Positions 51,603 through 60,364 of a DNA stretch of 64,000 nt are shown here, one piece after another. The translations under genes were made by a program, and so were the position numbers. The stretch lies in NCBI GenBank assembly GCA_958349055.1, contig CATWBO010000003.1:19492-83491 (forward strand), given 5' to 3'. How positions within the stretch are numbered: the stretch's first letter is position 1; every line of letters begins with the position of its first letter. Source of the stretch: an uncultured bacterium. Its GTDB lineage: Bacteria > Actinomycetota > Coriobacteriia > Coriobacteriales > Coriobacteriaceae. The notes beneath the pieces were generated by a model, which had not been told where the DNA came from, did no database searches, and saw only the letters and a list, made by a program, of their open reading frames with translations.

Positions 51603-53378
51603 TTAGATGCGGCCGAGGTCGTAGGCTCGGGCGGCAGACTCGCCAGCGCAGATGAGGTTGGTTGTGGCTTCTTGCGGATCGAGTGCCTGCTCCAGGTCCA
51701 TGGGCTTGCGGCAAATCGGCAAAACCAAGTCGATGCCCTGTTCATACACCGCATCCAGGCTGTCGGCACGACCGCCCACGACGGCGACCACCGGCTTGCC
51801 ATATCGCTTGGCGCGGCGAGCCACACCCACCGGCGCCTTTCCAGCGGCGGATTGCTCGTCCATATTACCCTCGCCCGTTATGACCAGGTCGACATCGCGC
51901 ACGCGCTCGTCAAATCCCACGAGATCGAGCACCGTCTCCACGCCCGAGCGCAGCTCCGCGCCGAGCGCCAGCAGCGCGGCACCCAGGCCGCCGGCGGCAC
52001 CGGCACCGGGCACGCCGAGCACCGAGCCAAATGTCCGCCCACCCTCGGGCAAGCGCAGCAAGCCTTGCGCCCGCGCCTCGGCAATCGCCGCATCGAGCAG
52101 ACGACCGTAGCCGACCATCCAGCTGTCATACCTGCTCAGCACCTGGGCATCGCCCGTCGGCAGACCCTTCTGCCCGCCAAACACCGCCAACGCACCACGA
52201 CGCCCCACGAGCGGATTCTCGACATCGGAAAGCACGACGATGCGCACGCCATCCAGCGCCCGCACCGCCGGCATCAGGTCAACACCGGCCACTTGCTCAA
52301 GGCCCGCGAGCCCCGGCGCGATATCGCAGCCGCGGTCGTCGACAAGACGCGCGCCCAACGCCTGTAGCATGCCGGCACCGCCGTCGTTGGTGGCGCTGCC
52401 GCCCAGTCCTATATATAGCGTCTTCGCCCCCGCGCGAACCGCGCGAAGCATCAGCTCGCCCACGCCATAGGTCGTAGCGGCCAACGCCGCCGACTCCGTG
52501 CAGGGCGAATACCCGATACCCGCAGCCTCGGCCATCTCAATGACAGCCGATTCGCGCTCGACATCCACCAGCATCCGGGCAGACACGTGCTCGCCCAAGG
52601 GACCCGCAACTTCACAGGTCACGATCTCACCGCCACACGCGGCAACGGCGTCGAGCGTTCCCTCGCCACCATCCGCCAGCGGCAGCGTGCCAACCCCGGC
52701 ATCGGGCCACACGCGACGCACGCCCTCGGCAACCGCCGACTCCACTTGCGCGCTCGACACGCTACCCTTAAAGGAATCGATCGCCAGCAACACGAGACGC
52801 GGTCGGCGCTGCACGGGACCAAAGTCGGCTGCCGCACCAGCAACCTCGTCGGCATCAGCCAGCGCCACGGCATGAGCGGCATGCGCTTCAAGATCGGATC
52901 CACAGCCGCAACCATCCACACCACGCAAACCGGCAAAATAGCTGCTCAGCACCGCACGGCACTCGTCCGCCAGCACGCCGGCCATCACGTTAAACCGATG
53001 ATTCAGGCGCGAATCGGCATTCAGGTCATACAGCGAACCCAGCGCGCCCGCCTTGGCATCACTCGCGCCATACACGCAGCGCCCCACGCGCGCGTTGACC
53101 ATAAGGCCCGCGCACATGCAGCAGGGCTCGAGCGTCACATAAACGGTGCAGTCGGAAAGGCGCCAACGGCCGAGCGTCCGAGCGGCGGCGCATAAGGCCG
53201 CAAACTCAGCATGCGCCGAAGGGTCCTGATCGAGCTCGCGGCGATTATGCGCCCGCGCGACGATCTCGCCCGCGCACACCACCGCGGCACCAATGGGCAC
53301 CTCGCCCACCGCTGCCGCGGCGCGCGCCTCAGCCAGCGCCTCGCGCATGAACTTCTCGTCGATTTCGGTGATCGTCAT
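51603..53378 (-). CDS. Fusion of tRNA adenosine deaminase (TadA) and glycerate kinase
   Basis: A 591-residue two-domain protein. Residues 1-155 are a TadA-type deaminase: HAEFAALCAAAR supplies the His and catalytic Glu, and LEPCCMCAG the two zinc Cys. Its expected job is A34-to-inosine editing of tRNA-Arg. After a linker (about 155-200), residues 200-591 form a GarK/GlxK-type glycerate 2-kinase: AIDSFKGSVSS, PLADGGEGTLDA, GLGGSATNDGGAGML and ITGEGNMDEQSAAGKAP. The frame is continuous, with no internal stop. An internal ribosome binding site was not seen. GGGAAGG precedes the ATG at 53378. The two reactions have no known link, so this is a rare-looking fusion. Confidence 0.93.
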   Translation of the reverse strand: MTITEIDEKFMREALAEARAAAAVGEVPIGAAVVCAGEIVARAHNRRELDQDPSAHAEFAALCAAARTLGRWRLSDCTVYVTLEPCCMCAGLMVNARVGRCVYGASDAKAGALGSLYDLNADSRLNHRFNVMAGVLADECRAVLSSYFAGLRGVDGCGCGSDLEAHAAHAVALADADEVAGAAADFGPVQRRPRLVLLAIDSFKGSVSSAQVESAVAEGVRRVWPDAGVGTLPLADGGEGTLDAVAACGGEIVTCEVAGPLGEHVSARMLVDVERESAVIEMAEAAGIGYSPCTESAALAATTYGVGELMLRAVRAGAKTLYIGLGGSATNDGGAGMLQALGARLVDDRGCDIAPGLAGLEQVAGVDLMPAVRALDGVRIVVLSDVENPLVGRRGALAVFGGQKGLPTGDAQVLSRYDSWMVGYGRLLDAAIAEARAQGLLRLPEGGRTFGSVLGVPGAGAAGGLGAALLALGAELRSGVETVLDLVGFDERVRDVDLVITGEGNMDEQSAAGKAPVGVARRAKRYGKPVVAVVGGRADSLDAVYEQGIDLVLPICRKPMDLEQALDPQEATTNLICAGESAARAYDLGRI

Positions 53379-53429
53379 CGTTCGCCTTCCCTGTTGCAAA
53401 TTCAAAACGATGCTATCATTACGACTCAC

Positions 53430-53519
53430 GGAGAGATGGCAGAGCGGTTGAATGCGGCGGTCTTGAAAACCGTTGAGCGCGAGAGCGTTCCGGGGGTTCG
53501 AATCCCCCTCTCTCCGCCA
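53430..53519 (+). tRNA. tRNA-Ser (UGA)
   Basis: The acceptor stem GGAGAGA pairs with TCTCTCC; G73 and an encoded CCA follow. The anticodon loop CTTGAAA gives anticodon TGA. The long variable arm (GAGCGCGAGAGCGTTC) is typical of class II tRNAs, and GGTTCGAATCC forms the T loop. It is 90 nt including CCA. It lies divergent from the TadA fusion gene and convergent with the TetR gene. Confidence 0.97.
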
Positions 53520-53522
53520 CTT

Positions 53523-54119
53523 TTAGTGATGCACCGGTGTCATGGTCCGCTCAAACAGTGCATCGACCACGTCGGCCATCTCGGGTCGACGCTCAAGATC
53601 GTGGCCCGATTCCCACCATATCGTAAAAAGTCGAATAATACCGCCGGCGACAAACTCAGACGTCGTCTCGAGTGACACGGGAGCCAGGGCATCCTCGGCA
53701 AGCACGTTCATCACACGCTCGCGGATGGAGCGAGCAATGCGGTCGCAAATAACGTTGGTCAACATGCCCGACATGCTGCTTGCCAAAATGTTATCCATGA
53801 GCTGCTCGTGCGCCAGAATCAAATCCATGGCATCGTCCAAAATCGCGTGCCGAAGCGCGCGCACGTCCTCGGCAGACACTGTGCCGGCCTCATCGGGCTG
53901 TTTTTGCGGCAAGCCCGACATGAGCCCATCGATATAAAAGGCAAAGTAATCGTTCTTGTCGCGAAAGTGCTTGTAGAACGTCGTGCGGCGAATCATGGCG
54001 CGGTCGCACAGCATGGCAACCGTCAGGTCCTCAAAACGATGCTCCTCGAGAAGCTCGGTAAAGGCATCAAACAGGGCGCGGTAGGTTTTCTTGATGCGAA
54101 GGTCCACTGGTATCGCCAT
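53523..54119 (-). CDS. TetR-family transcriptional regulator
   Basis: A 198-residue TetR-type protein. The N-terminal helix-turn-helix (about residues 8-55) has LTVAMLCDRAMIRRTTFYKHFRDKNDYFAFYI, the typical recognition helix. The remainder is a helical ligand-binding domain. The start at 54119 is chosen to match the usual short lead before the DNA-binding domain; its ribosome binding site is poor. It stops 3 nt past the tRNA-Ser. It is divergent from lemA, which it might control. The ligand is unknown. Confidence 0.88.
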   Translation of the reverse strand: MAIPVDLRIKKTYRALFDAFTELLEEHRFEDLTVAMLCDRAMIRRTTFYKHFRDKNDYFAFYIDGLMSGLPQKQPDEAGTVSAEDVRALRHAILDDAMDLILAHEQLMDNILASSMSGMLTNVICDRIARSIRERVMNVLAEDALAPVSLETTSEFVAGGIIRLFTIWWESGHDLERRPEMADVVDALFERTMTPVHH

Positions 54120-54318
54120 CCTCAGGGCAAAGACAACACTCGTCAATCTGTCGCATATCTTACACCTGTACCTCGCACGCTTTGCCCCGGTGCCAACCCC
54201 ACCGAAAACATAACGCTTACCGGAAAGTTCGGCACGGCAAAACGTTGCGGGTATACTAGTAGCGTTATACCAACGGCAGCTGGCGCATGCCGCCGCGGCC
54301 ATTCGAAACGGAGACATC

Positions 54319-54870
54319 ATGATTACCGTCATCATCGGCATCGTTGTTGTCATTGTGATTGTCTGCGCCATCGCCGGCATCTACAACAACATGGTCACCA
54401 AGCGTAACCGCATCGATAACGCCTGGCAGAACATCGATACGCAGCTGCAGCGTCGCAACGACCTGATCCCCAACCTGGTCGAGACCGTCAAGGGCTACGC
54501 CAAGCACGAGCAAGAGACGCTCTCCGCCGTGATCAGCGCGCGCAACACCGCCGTCAAGGCCACCACGCCCGAGGCCAAGATGGAAGCCGACAACGTGCTG
54601 ACCGGTGCGCTGCGCCAGCTCTTTGCCGTAGCCGAGGCCTATCCCGATCTTAAAGCAAACACCAACTTTACGCAGCTGCAGGCATCACTCGAGGATACCG
54701 AGAACAAGATTAGCTATGCACGCCAGAGCTACAACGATTGCGTGCTCAGCTACAACAACGCCATTCAGACGTTCCCGGCTGTCATCTTTGCCGGCATCTT
54801 CCAGTTTAAGGAGCGCCAGGGCTTCGAGGCCGCTGAAGCCGCCCGCCAGGCCCCGACCGTCAAGTTCTAA
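54319..54870 (+). CDS. lemA: LemA-family membrane protein
   Basis: A 183-residue protein. One N-terminal membrane segment (about residues 2-22) precedes a long helical domain with YNNMVTKRNRIDNAWQNIDT, QLQRRNDLIPNLVETVKGYA and FPAVIFAGIFQFKER, all typical of LemA. Its role is unclear; relatives localise to the membrane with the C-terminal helices outside or inside by varied reports. AACGGAG precedes the ATG. It seems to be a single-gene unit ended by a strong terminator. Confidence 0.95.
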   Translation: MITVIIGIVVVIVIVCAIAGIYNNMVTKRNRIDNAWQNIDTQLQRRNDLIPNLVETVKGYAKHEQETLSAVISARNTAVKATTPEAKMEADNVLTGALRQLFAVAEAYPDLKANTNFTQLQASLEDTENKISYARQSYNDCVLSYNNAIQTFPAVIFAGIFQFKERQGFEAAEAARQAPTVKF

Positions 54871-54904
54871 CAATCACGACCGAGTCTTAATCGGGTATAT
54901 GCAT

Positions 54905-54950
54905 AAACCGCCCCGTCGAATGCATACTTCGACGGGGCGGTTTCCTTTTT
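54905..54950 (+). terminator. Terminator of lemA
   Basis: AAACCGCCCCGTCGAA pairs with TTCGACGGGGCGGTTT across seven bases and is followed by CCTTTTT. Confidence 0.9.
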
Positions 54951-54957
54951 CGCGTAG

Positions 54958-55188
54958 GTCCCCCTCTAAGCGCCGTGCATTTTTGGGAGTATTCAACATA
55001 ACCAAGAGCATCGGGCGCCACGACAAAGGCCAAAGACCGCGAATATCCCTGCAAATCACCCGCTGTCAGCCCATAACCCCGCCCATCATTCGTAGAAAAC
55101 ATCGAGAAATCCCGATTTTTCCCGAGGTCGGTATGCAGGGGCCTTCGATTGCAGAATACTCGCAAAAATGCACGTCGCCATCACCCCC
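54958..55188. repeat. About 230-nt inverted-repeat element, copy 2 (GTGCA..GAGTATTC family)
   Basis: Ends at 54958-54998 and 55150-55188 are inverted repeats with several mismatches. Both carry CCCCC, CGTGCATTTTTG and AGTATTC blocks like the element at 9767-9981. The inner 150 nt differ from copy 1 and include a small GAAATCCCGATTTTTCCCG hairpin. Short open frames across it look non-coding. It lies between lemA and ilvE, again in a convergent gap. Confidence 0.75.
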
Positions 55189-55205
55189 ACATGACGCGAA
55201 GCAAA

Positions 55206-55232
55206 ACAAAAGCGCGGCCTAAAAGGCCGCGC
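55206..55232 (-). terminator. Terminator of ilvE
   Basis: On the minus strand GCGCGGCCT-TTT-AGGCCGCGC is followed by TTTTGTTTTG. It lies about 110 nt past the ilvE stop. Confidence 0.8.
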
Positions 55233-55341
55233 ACCATCTTTATTCAGATCTATATTGCCCGTAACGGCAGCGCCGAGGTAACGCAGGCCCGAGGACGCGC
55301 CGGAAAGGAAGGTTGCCCTCGGGCCGAACAGCTATGGCAGC

Positions 55342-56394
55342 TTACGCGACGGTGTAAACCCAGTCGTGCTTATCCTCAACAGCACCAGACTGGATACCAG
55401 TCAGGGTCTCGCGGAGCTTCTTCATCACAGGGCCGATCTCGGTGTAGCCAGCCGGGAAGGTCACGGTCTCATCGGCACCATAAACCTTATTGTCGATCTC
55501 GCCCACCGGGGAGATGACGGCGGCGGTGCCGCACAGGCCGCACTCCACAAAGGTGCCGGCCTTGACCTCGGCCCACTCGACGGGGCGCTGGTCGACGGTT
55601 ATGCCCAGGTCCTGAGCAACCTGAACGAGCGAGCGACGGGTGATGGAGGGCAGGATGGAGTCAGTGTGCGACTGCGGAACGACGAGGGTGCCATCCTCCT
55701 TCACGAACAGGACGTTAGCGCCACCGGTCTCCTCGACATAGGTACGGGACTCGGAGTCGAGATACAGGTTCTCGGCATAGCCCTCGCGATGGGCCTCCAT
55801 CGTGGGCTTGAGGGACATGGCGTAGTTGAGGCCGGCCTTGATGTTGCCGGTGCCGTGCGGTGCGGCGCGGTCGTACTCGGAAACGCGCAGCTTGACGGGC
55901 TTGAGACCACCCTTAAAGTACGGACCGACCGGGGTCACGAGAATGCGGAACGTGTACTCAGGAGCGGGAGCCACGCCGATCACGTCACCGGAGCCGATCA
56001 TAAACGGACGCACGTACAGGGTTGCGCCAGAGCCGAAGGGCGGAACCCAGGCGGCGTTGGCAGAAACGACCTGCTTGACAGCCTCAACAAACTTATCCTT
56101 GGGGAACGGGGGCATCTCGAGGCGCTGGGCAGAGCTATACATGCGCTCGGCGTTCATGTCGGGACGGAAGCAGACGATGCTGCCGTCCTCGGCAGTGTAG
56201 GCCTTCAGGCCCTCAAAGACCTCCTGGCAGTAATGGAAGATGCCGCCGCACTCGGAGACATGCAGGGTGTGGTCGGTGGTCAGGCCGCCCTCGTCCCACT
56301 CGCCATCCTTCCAATGAGCCTCGTAACTGTAATCGGTCTTCATGTAGCCAAAGCCGAGGCTACCCCAATCGATATCCTTCTTCTCGACAGTCAT
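55342..56394 (-). CDS. ilvE: Branched-chain amino acid aminotransferase
   Basis: A 350-residue fold-type IV PLP enzyme that interconverts Leu, Ile and Val with their 2-oxo acids, using glutamate/2-oxoglutarate. GGIFHYCQEVFEGLKAY near residue 53, the PLP lysine in GTGNIKAGLNYA and VEETGGANVLFV are hallmark motifs. ECGLCGTAAVISPV near the C-terminus is the BCAT signature region, and its CxxC resembles the redox motif of some BCATs. The ATG at 56394 has AAGGAG; an open frame continuing upstream does not. The gene appears to be monocistronic. Confidence 0.96.
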   Translation of the reverse strand: MTVEKKDIDWGSLGFGYMKTDYSYEAHWKDGEWDEGGLTTDHTLHVSECGGIFHYCQEVFEGLKAYTAEDGSIVCFRPDMNAERMYSSAQRLEMPPFPKDKFVEAVKQVVSANAAWVPPFGSGATLYVRPFMIGSGDVIGVAPAPEYTFRILVTPVGPYFKGGLKPVKLRVSEYDRAAPHGTGNIKAGLNYAMSLKPTMEAHREGYAENLYLDSESRTYVEETGGANVLFVKEDGTLVVPQSHTDSILPSITRRSLVQVAQDLGITVDQRPVEWAEVKAGTFVECGLCGTAAVISPVGEIDNKVYGADETVTFPAGYTEIGPVMKKLRETLTGIQSGAVEDKHDWVYTVA

Positions 56395-56618
56395 ATGTCG
56401 CTCCTTACATACACAGTTGCATACTCGCGAACCCGCACGCAAGGACCGAGGCCGACCGCGTCGCAACGTCGCACGCCCGGAGCGTAGAGCCGGGCGGGAC
56501 ACGCGGGCAACATCAAAGCCGATGGCGCGTCGATTCGCATGCACGAGATTGTACTCCCCGTACGCGTCTGATAAAACGCTTTTCTTTAACTAAGTAAAGT
56601 ATTTTCATTTGACCGAAG
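56395..56618. other. Gap before ilvE, promoter region only
   Basis: About 220 nt without a gene between ilvE and the DedA terminator. The ilvE promoter should lie here; no T-box or other clear leader structure was recognised. Confidence 0.4.
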
Positions 56619-56654
56619 CAAAAAGGCCAGCCACCGTAAGCGGTGACGGGCCTC
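56619..56654 (-). terminator. Terminator of the DedA gene
   Basis: GGCCCGTCACCG and CGGTGGCTGGCC form a stem on the minus strand, followed by TTTTTGC. Confidence 0.75.
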
Positions 56655-56682
56655 AACTGCACGGTTTGCGCGCTGGCTCGAT

Positions 56683-57330
56683 CTACGCGTTCTTTTTGCC
56701 CAGCTTTGCCTTAACCAGACCGACCACGGTCGGGATGATTGACACGGCAACGATGCCAACGATCAGCAGCTCAAAGTGCTCCTGCACAAAGGGAATGCCG
56801 CCAAAGAAGTAGCCCAGCAGCGTAAAGACCGTCGACCAGGTAATGCCGCCCAGCACGTTAAAGATGACAAAGTTGCGCCAGTGCATACCGCCCATGCCGG
56901 CGATAAAGGGCACGAAGGTGCGGATGAACGGGAAGAAACGACCGAGGAAGATGGCCAGGTGACCCCACTTGTCCAGGAAGTCCTCGGACTTTTTGATGCG
57001 CTCGGGCGTCATGGCCTTCACCTTGCCCGAGGCGATAATCTTGCGGCCGAAGAAGTGGCCGATCATAAAGTTGCACTGGTCGCCCAGGATGGCCGCGGCC
57101 CACGCAGTGGCCAAAAGCGCCACGATGTTAAAGCCACCGTTGTGGGCAAAGAAGCCCGAGGCAAACAGCAGCGAATCGCCGGGAAGGAACGGGAAGAACA
57201 CCACGCCCGTCTCGATAAAGATAATCAGGAACACGCAGCCGTAGGCCATAAGCGGGCCGGCAGCAATCCAGCTGGCAATCGCGGTGCGCGGGTCTTTGAG
57301 CAGCTCGGCGATAAAATTGATGAAACCCAT
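56683..57330 (-). CDS. DedA-family membrane protein
   Basis: A 215-residue integral membrane protein with about five hydrophobic segments. ETGVVFFPFLPGDSLLF near residue 45 and the motif GRFFPFIRTFVPFIAGMGGM (about 130) define the DedA/VTT family. These proteins help flip or recycle lipid carriers and support membrane homeostasis. The ATG at 57330 has GAGAGG upstream and is where homology should begin. It is divergent from cysE. Confidence 0.93.
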   Translation of the reverse strand: MGFINFIAELLKDPRTAIASWIAAGPLMAYGCVFLIIFIETGVVFFPFLPGDSLLFASGFFAHNGGFNIVALLATAWAAAILGDQCNFMIGHFFGRKIIASGKVKAMTPERIKKSEDFLDKWGHLAIFLGRFFPFIRTFVPFIAGMGGMHWRNFVIFNVLGGITWSTVFTLLGYFFGGIPFVQEHFELLIVGIVAVSIIPTVVGLVKAKLGKKNA

Positions 57331-57554
57331 GAAGTAAAACCTCTCAGTTGTGGGCGCGGACACGTCCAAGTTGACCAGTATACGGTTGCGACGCGGAAGC
57401 GGGCGTAATCCCACAAAAGTGCGACTTCATTCCCAGCAAGTTTGCATAACTGACACCTGTCACGCAAAGCCGTGAAAGATTGCTCTTCCTAATCCCTAGC
57501 GAATCGCTATACTTTATTGAATCGCATTGCCATGGCGCTAAGGGAGGGCGGCCG

Positions 57555-58259
57555 GTGAGCTTTATCAATACCATTCGCGAGGACATCAAGACCGTCCAGG
57601 CGCAGGACCCCGCCGCGCAAAACGGCCTGGTCATTTTCCTTTCGTACCCCGGTCTTCACGCCAAGTGGAATCACGTGCCCGAGCACTGGCTCTGGGAGCA
57701 CGGCCATCGCTCGCTCGCCCGCGTGCTCTCGCAGCTCACCCGTCATATCACCGGCGTCGAGATTCATCCCGCCGCGCAGATCGGCAAGCACTTCTTTATC
57801 GACCATGCCATGGGCGTCGTCATCGGCGAGACCACCATTGTGGGCGACAACTGCGTGCTCTACCAGGGCGTCACGCTCGGCGGCACCGGCAACGAAACCG
57901 GTAAGCGCCACCCCACCCTGGGCAATAACGTCACTGTGGGCACGGGCGCCAAGGTGCTCGGCAACATCCGCATCGGCAACAACGTCAAAATCGGCGGCAA
58001 CTCGGTCGTCGTCAAGGACGTACCCGATAACTGCACCGTCGTGGGCGTGCCCGGGCGCATCATCAAGCGCAACGGCTGCCGCGTGTTCGAAGAAAGCTTC
58101 GACGCCAAGCAGCACCGCGAGTACATGCCCGACGATGCCGCCGAGCAGTCCGCGCTCAACCGCCAGGGCATCACCGAGAATGCCCGCCGTGTCAAGGAAC
58201 TCGAGCGAGAGGTGGCCGAACTCAAGGCCCTCGTCGCCAAGCTCGTGGACGAACGCTAG
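57555..58259 (+). CDS. cysE: Serine O-acetyltransferase
   Basis: A 234-residue left-handed beta-helix acetyltransferase making O-acetylserine for cysteine synthesis. The hexapeptide core starts near residue 65 with IHPAAQIGKHFFIDHAMGVV, followed by IGETTIVGDNCVLYQGVTLGG, which includes the catalytic His/Asp region. A C-terminal coiled coil follows (about 195-234). The length fits the short SAT type. The GTG at 57555 is chosen for GGGAGGG upstream; no ATG fits. No cysK is adjacent. Confidence 0.95.
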   Translation: MSFINTIREDIKTVQAQDPAAQNGLVIFLSYPGLHAKWNHVPEHWLWEHGHRSLARVLSQLTRHITGVEIHPAAQIGKHFFIDHAMGVVIGETTIVGDNCVLYQGVTLGGTGNETGKRHPTLGNNVTVGTGAKVLGNIRIGNNVKIGGNSVVVKDVPDNCTVVGVPGRIIKRNGCRVFEESFDAKQHREYMPDDAAEQSALNRQGITENARRVKELEREVAELKALVAKLVDER

Positions 58260-58296
58260 GAACGCAAGCGGCACAAAACAACATCGGCACCGACGC

Positions 58297-58336
58297 AAAA
58301 GGCGCGCCAGGGAAACAATCCCCGGCGCGCCTTGTT
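58297..58336. terminator. Terminator of cysE
   Basis: AAAAGGCGCGCC and GGCGCGCCTTGTTT form a 10-bp stem with a 14-nt loop, followed by TTGTTT. Confidence 0.82.
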
Positions 58337-58339
58337 TCC

Positions 58340-58373
58340 AATGTGACATGCGGGACTGTCCCTTTGTCACATT
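58340..58373. repeat. REP-like palindrome (TGTGACA...GGGAC), second copy
   Basis: AATGTGACATGCGGGAC and GTCCCTTTGTCACATT match the palindrome at 6095-6126 in all but a few inner bases. It lies between cysE and the convergent ABC gene and overlaps the ABC gene's stop codon by two bases. Confidence 0.85.
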
Positions 58374-60363
58374 ATGCGAACTGACTCAGATAGAGGTCGG
58401 CGTAAGCACCCTCGGCAGCCAGCAGTTCCTTATGCGTGCCTTGCTCGATAATGTTGCCGTGATCCATGACCAGAATCAGGTCGGCGTCCACGATCGTCGA
58501 CAGGCGATGCGCGATCACAAAGCTCGTGCGCCCATGCATGAGCGCGTCCATGGCACGGCCGATGGCAAGCTCGGTACGTGTGTCCACGCTCGACGTCGCC
58601 TCATCCAGAATGAGAATCGCCGGGTTGTTGAGCAGCACGCGCGCAATGGTCAGCAGCTGACGCTGGCCCTGGCTGATGCTTTCGGCATCATTGGCCACGC
58701 GCGTGTCGTAGCCCTGCGGCATGGTGCGCACAAAGAAGTCGACCTGCGCGGCGCGGGCGGCTGCCACGATCTCGTCACGCGTTGCCTCGGGGCAGCCGTA
58801 GGCGATGTTTTCGGCAATCGTGCCGTCGAACAGCCAGGCGTCCTGCAGCACCATGCCAAACTGCTGCCGCAGCTCGCCGCGATCCATGCGGCTCGTATCC
58901 ACACCGTCGAGCGTAATGCGGCCGCCGTCGATCTCGTAAAAGCGCATGAGCAGGTTGATGAGCGTCGTCTTGCCTGCGCCCGTGGTTCCCACCACGGCAA
59001 TCTTCTGGCCCGGCTCGGCGGTAAACGACACGTCGCGCATGAGCGGCTTTTCGAGCGTGTAGCCAAAGCGCACATGCTCAAAAGCGACACGGCCCTCCAC
59101 GCGACCCGGCAGATTGGCGGCCTCGTCCGGCAGTGGATCGGCCTCCATCTCGGGCTCATCGAGCAGGTCGAACACGCGCTCCGCACTCGCTAGCGCGCTC
59201 TGCAGCGAGTTGAAAGTGAACGACAGCTGCGTCATGGGTTCGGACGCCTCGTAGATAAACTGGAAGAACGCCTGGAACACGCCGACGGTCATGTGGCCGG
59301 CAACCAGCATGCTGCAGCCCACGAGCGCAATCACGATCTGCGCCAGGCGGCCGATAAAGCGGACCGCGGGGCCGACGGCGTTGATCATAAAGTCGGCCTT
59401 GGCGCTCACGCGCGCCAGCTCGCCCGAAGCCTCGTGCACCTCGGCGGAGCTCTGGCGCTCGCGATTGAACGCACGAATCACCAGACGACCCGAATAACCT
59501 TCCTCGACCGCGCTCGTGATCTTGGAGACCCACTCCTGGCGCTCGCCGGTCACCGCATGCGTGCGGCCCGAAACCACCTTGGTCAGCAGCAGCGACACCG
59601 CCGCAAAGCCCAAGAAGATCAACGTGAGCTGAACGCTGTACACGAACATCATGATTATGGCGCCCGCCACGGTACCGATCGACACCAACAGCTGCAGCAG
59701 GCCGCGCTGCATGCTCTCGGACATCTTGTCCAAGTCGTTGGTCGCGCGGCTGACCACCTCGCCCGGGCGATGCGCATCAAAGTAGGCGAGCGGCAGACGG
59801 CTGAGCTTTTGCGCGATGCGGTTGCGCAGGCGCAGGTTAAGGCGCTCGGCAACACTCGACATCAAAAAGCTCTGCAACGCGTAGAACGAGGCGGCGGCCG
59901 TCCAAATCATAAAGTAGATAAAGATGGTCTTACCGCATTGGTCCCAAGTGATGCTGAAGCTCGTGTTGTTGGCAAACGCCACCTGAATGTGGCCCCATAG
60001 CTCGTCGATCACGCGGGCGCTGTACGCCGGCGCGGCGGTACTAAAGACGACGTAGAACACAATGCTCGCGAACACGATATAGAAGCGCCAGTGATCGCCG
60101 GCGGCCTCGCTCCACAGGCGGCGCACCGTCGCCCAGGTATCGCGGGGCGTTTCATCCTCGTCCTCATCGTTCACATCGCGCATGCGCTCTGCCTCGGCAC
60201 GGGCGCGCTCGTCCTCGGCGCGCTCGTTTTCCTCATAAAGGGCCTGGCGGCGAGCTTCGCGCTCGGCCGCGGCCTTGGCGGCATCGTCCAGCTCAGCCGC
60301 CTCGGCAGTGTCCGTGGCAGTTTCATCCACGACGGCGCCTTGTTTCTTGAGCTCCTCGGTCAT
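58372..60363 (-). CDS. ABC exporter, ATP-binding and permease subunit (catalytic half)
   Basis: A 663-residue type I exporter half with an unusual N-terminal extension of about 85 residues, rich in Ala, Glu and Arg and probably helical. Six membrane segments follow, then Walker A GTTGAGKTT, signature ISQGQRQ and Walker B AILILDEATSSVD with the catalytic Glu. The ATG at 60363 lies one base after the partner's stop and has GGGAGGTGAG upstream. It is the last gene of the marR-ABC-ABC operon. Confidence 0.95.
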   Translation of the reverse strand: MTEELKKQGAVVDETATDTAEAAELDDAAKAAAEREARRQALYEENERAEDERARAEAERMRDVNDEDEDETPRDTWATVRRLWSEAAGDHWRFYIVFASIVFYVVFSTAAPAYSARVIDELWGHIQVAFANNTSFSITWDQCGKTIFIYFMIWTAAASFYALQSFLMSSVAERLNLRLRNRIAQKLSRLPLAYFDAHRPGEVVSRATNDLDKMSESMQRGLLQLLVSIGTVAGAIIMMFVYSVQLTLIFLGFAAVSLLLTKVVSGRTHAVTGERQEWVSKITSAVEEGYSGRLVIRAFNRERQSSAEVHEASGELARVSAKADFMINAVGPAVRFIGRLAQIVIALVGCSMLVAGHMTVGVFQAFFQFIYEASEPMTQLSFTFNSLQSALASAERVFDLLDEPEMEADPLPDEAANLPGRVEGRVAFEHVRFGYTLEKPLMRDVSFTAEPGQKIAVVGTTGAGKTTLINLLMRFYEIDGGRITLDGVDTSRMDRGELRQQFGMVLQDAWLFDGTIAENIAYGCPEATRDEIVAAARAAQVDFFVRTMPQGYDTRVANDAESISQGQRQLLTIARVLLNNPAILILDEATSSVDTRTELAIGRAMDALMHGRTSFVIAHRLSTIVDADLILVMDHGNIIEQGTHKELLAAEGAYADLYLSQFA

Positions 60364-60364
60364 G

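Noticed and set aside
54716..55222. 168-codon frame across the end of lemA and the palindromic element
   Set aside because: Overlaps lemA out of frame and a repeat element; no coding features.
56395..56618. T-box leader before ilvE
   Set aside because: No T-box consensus or terminator/antiterminator pair could be found.
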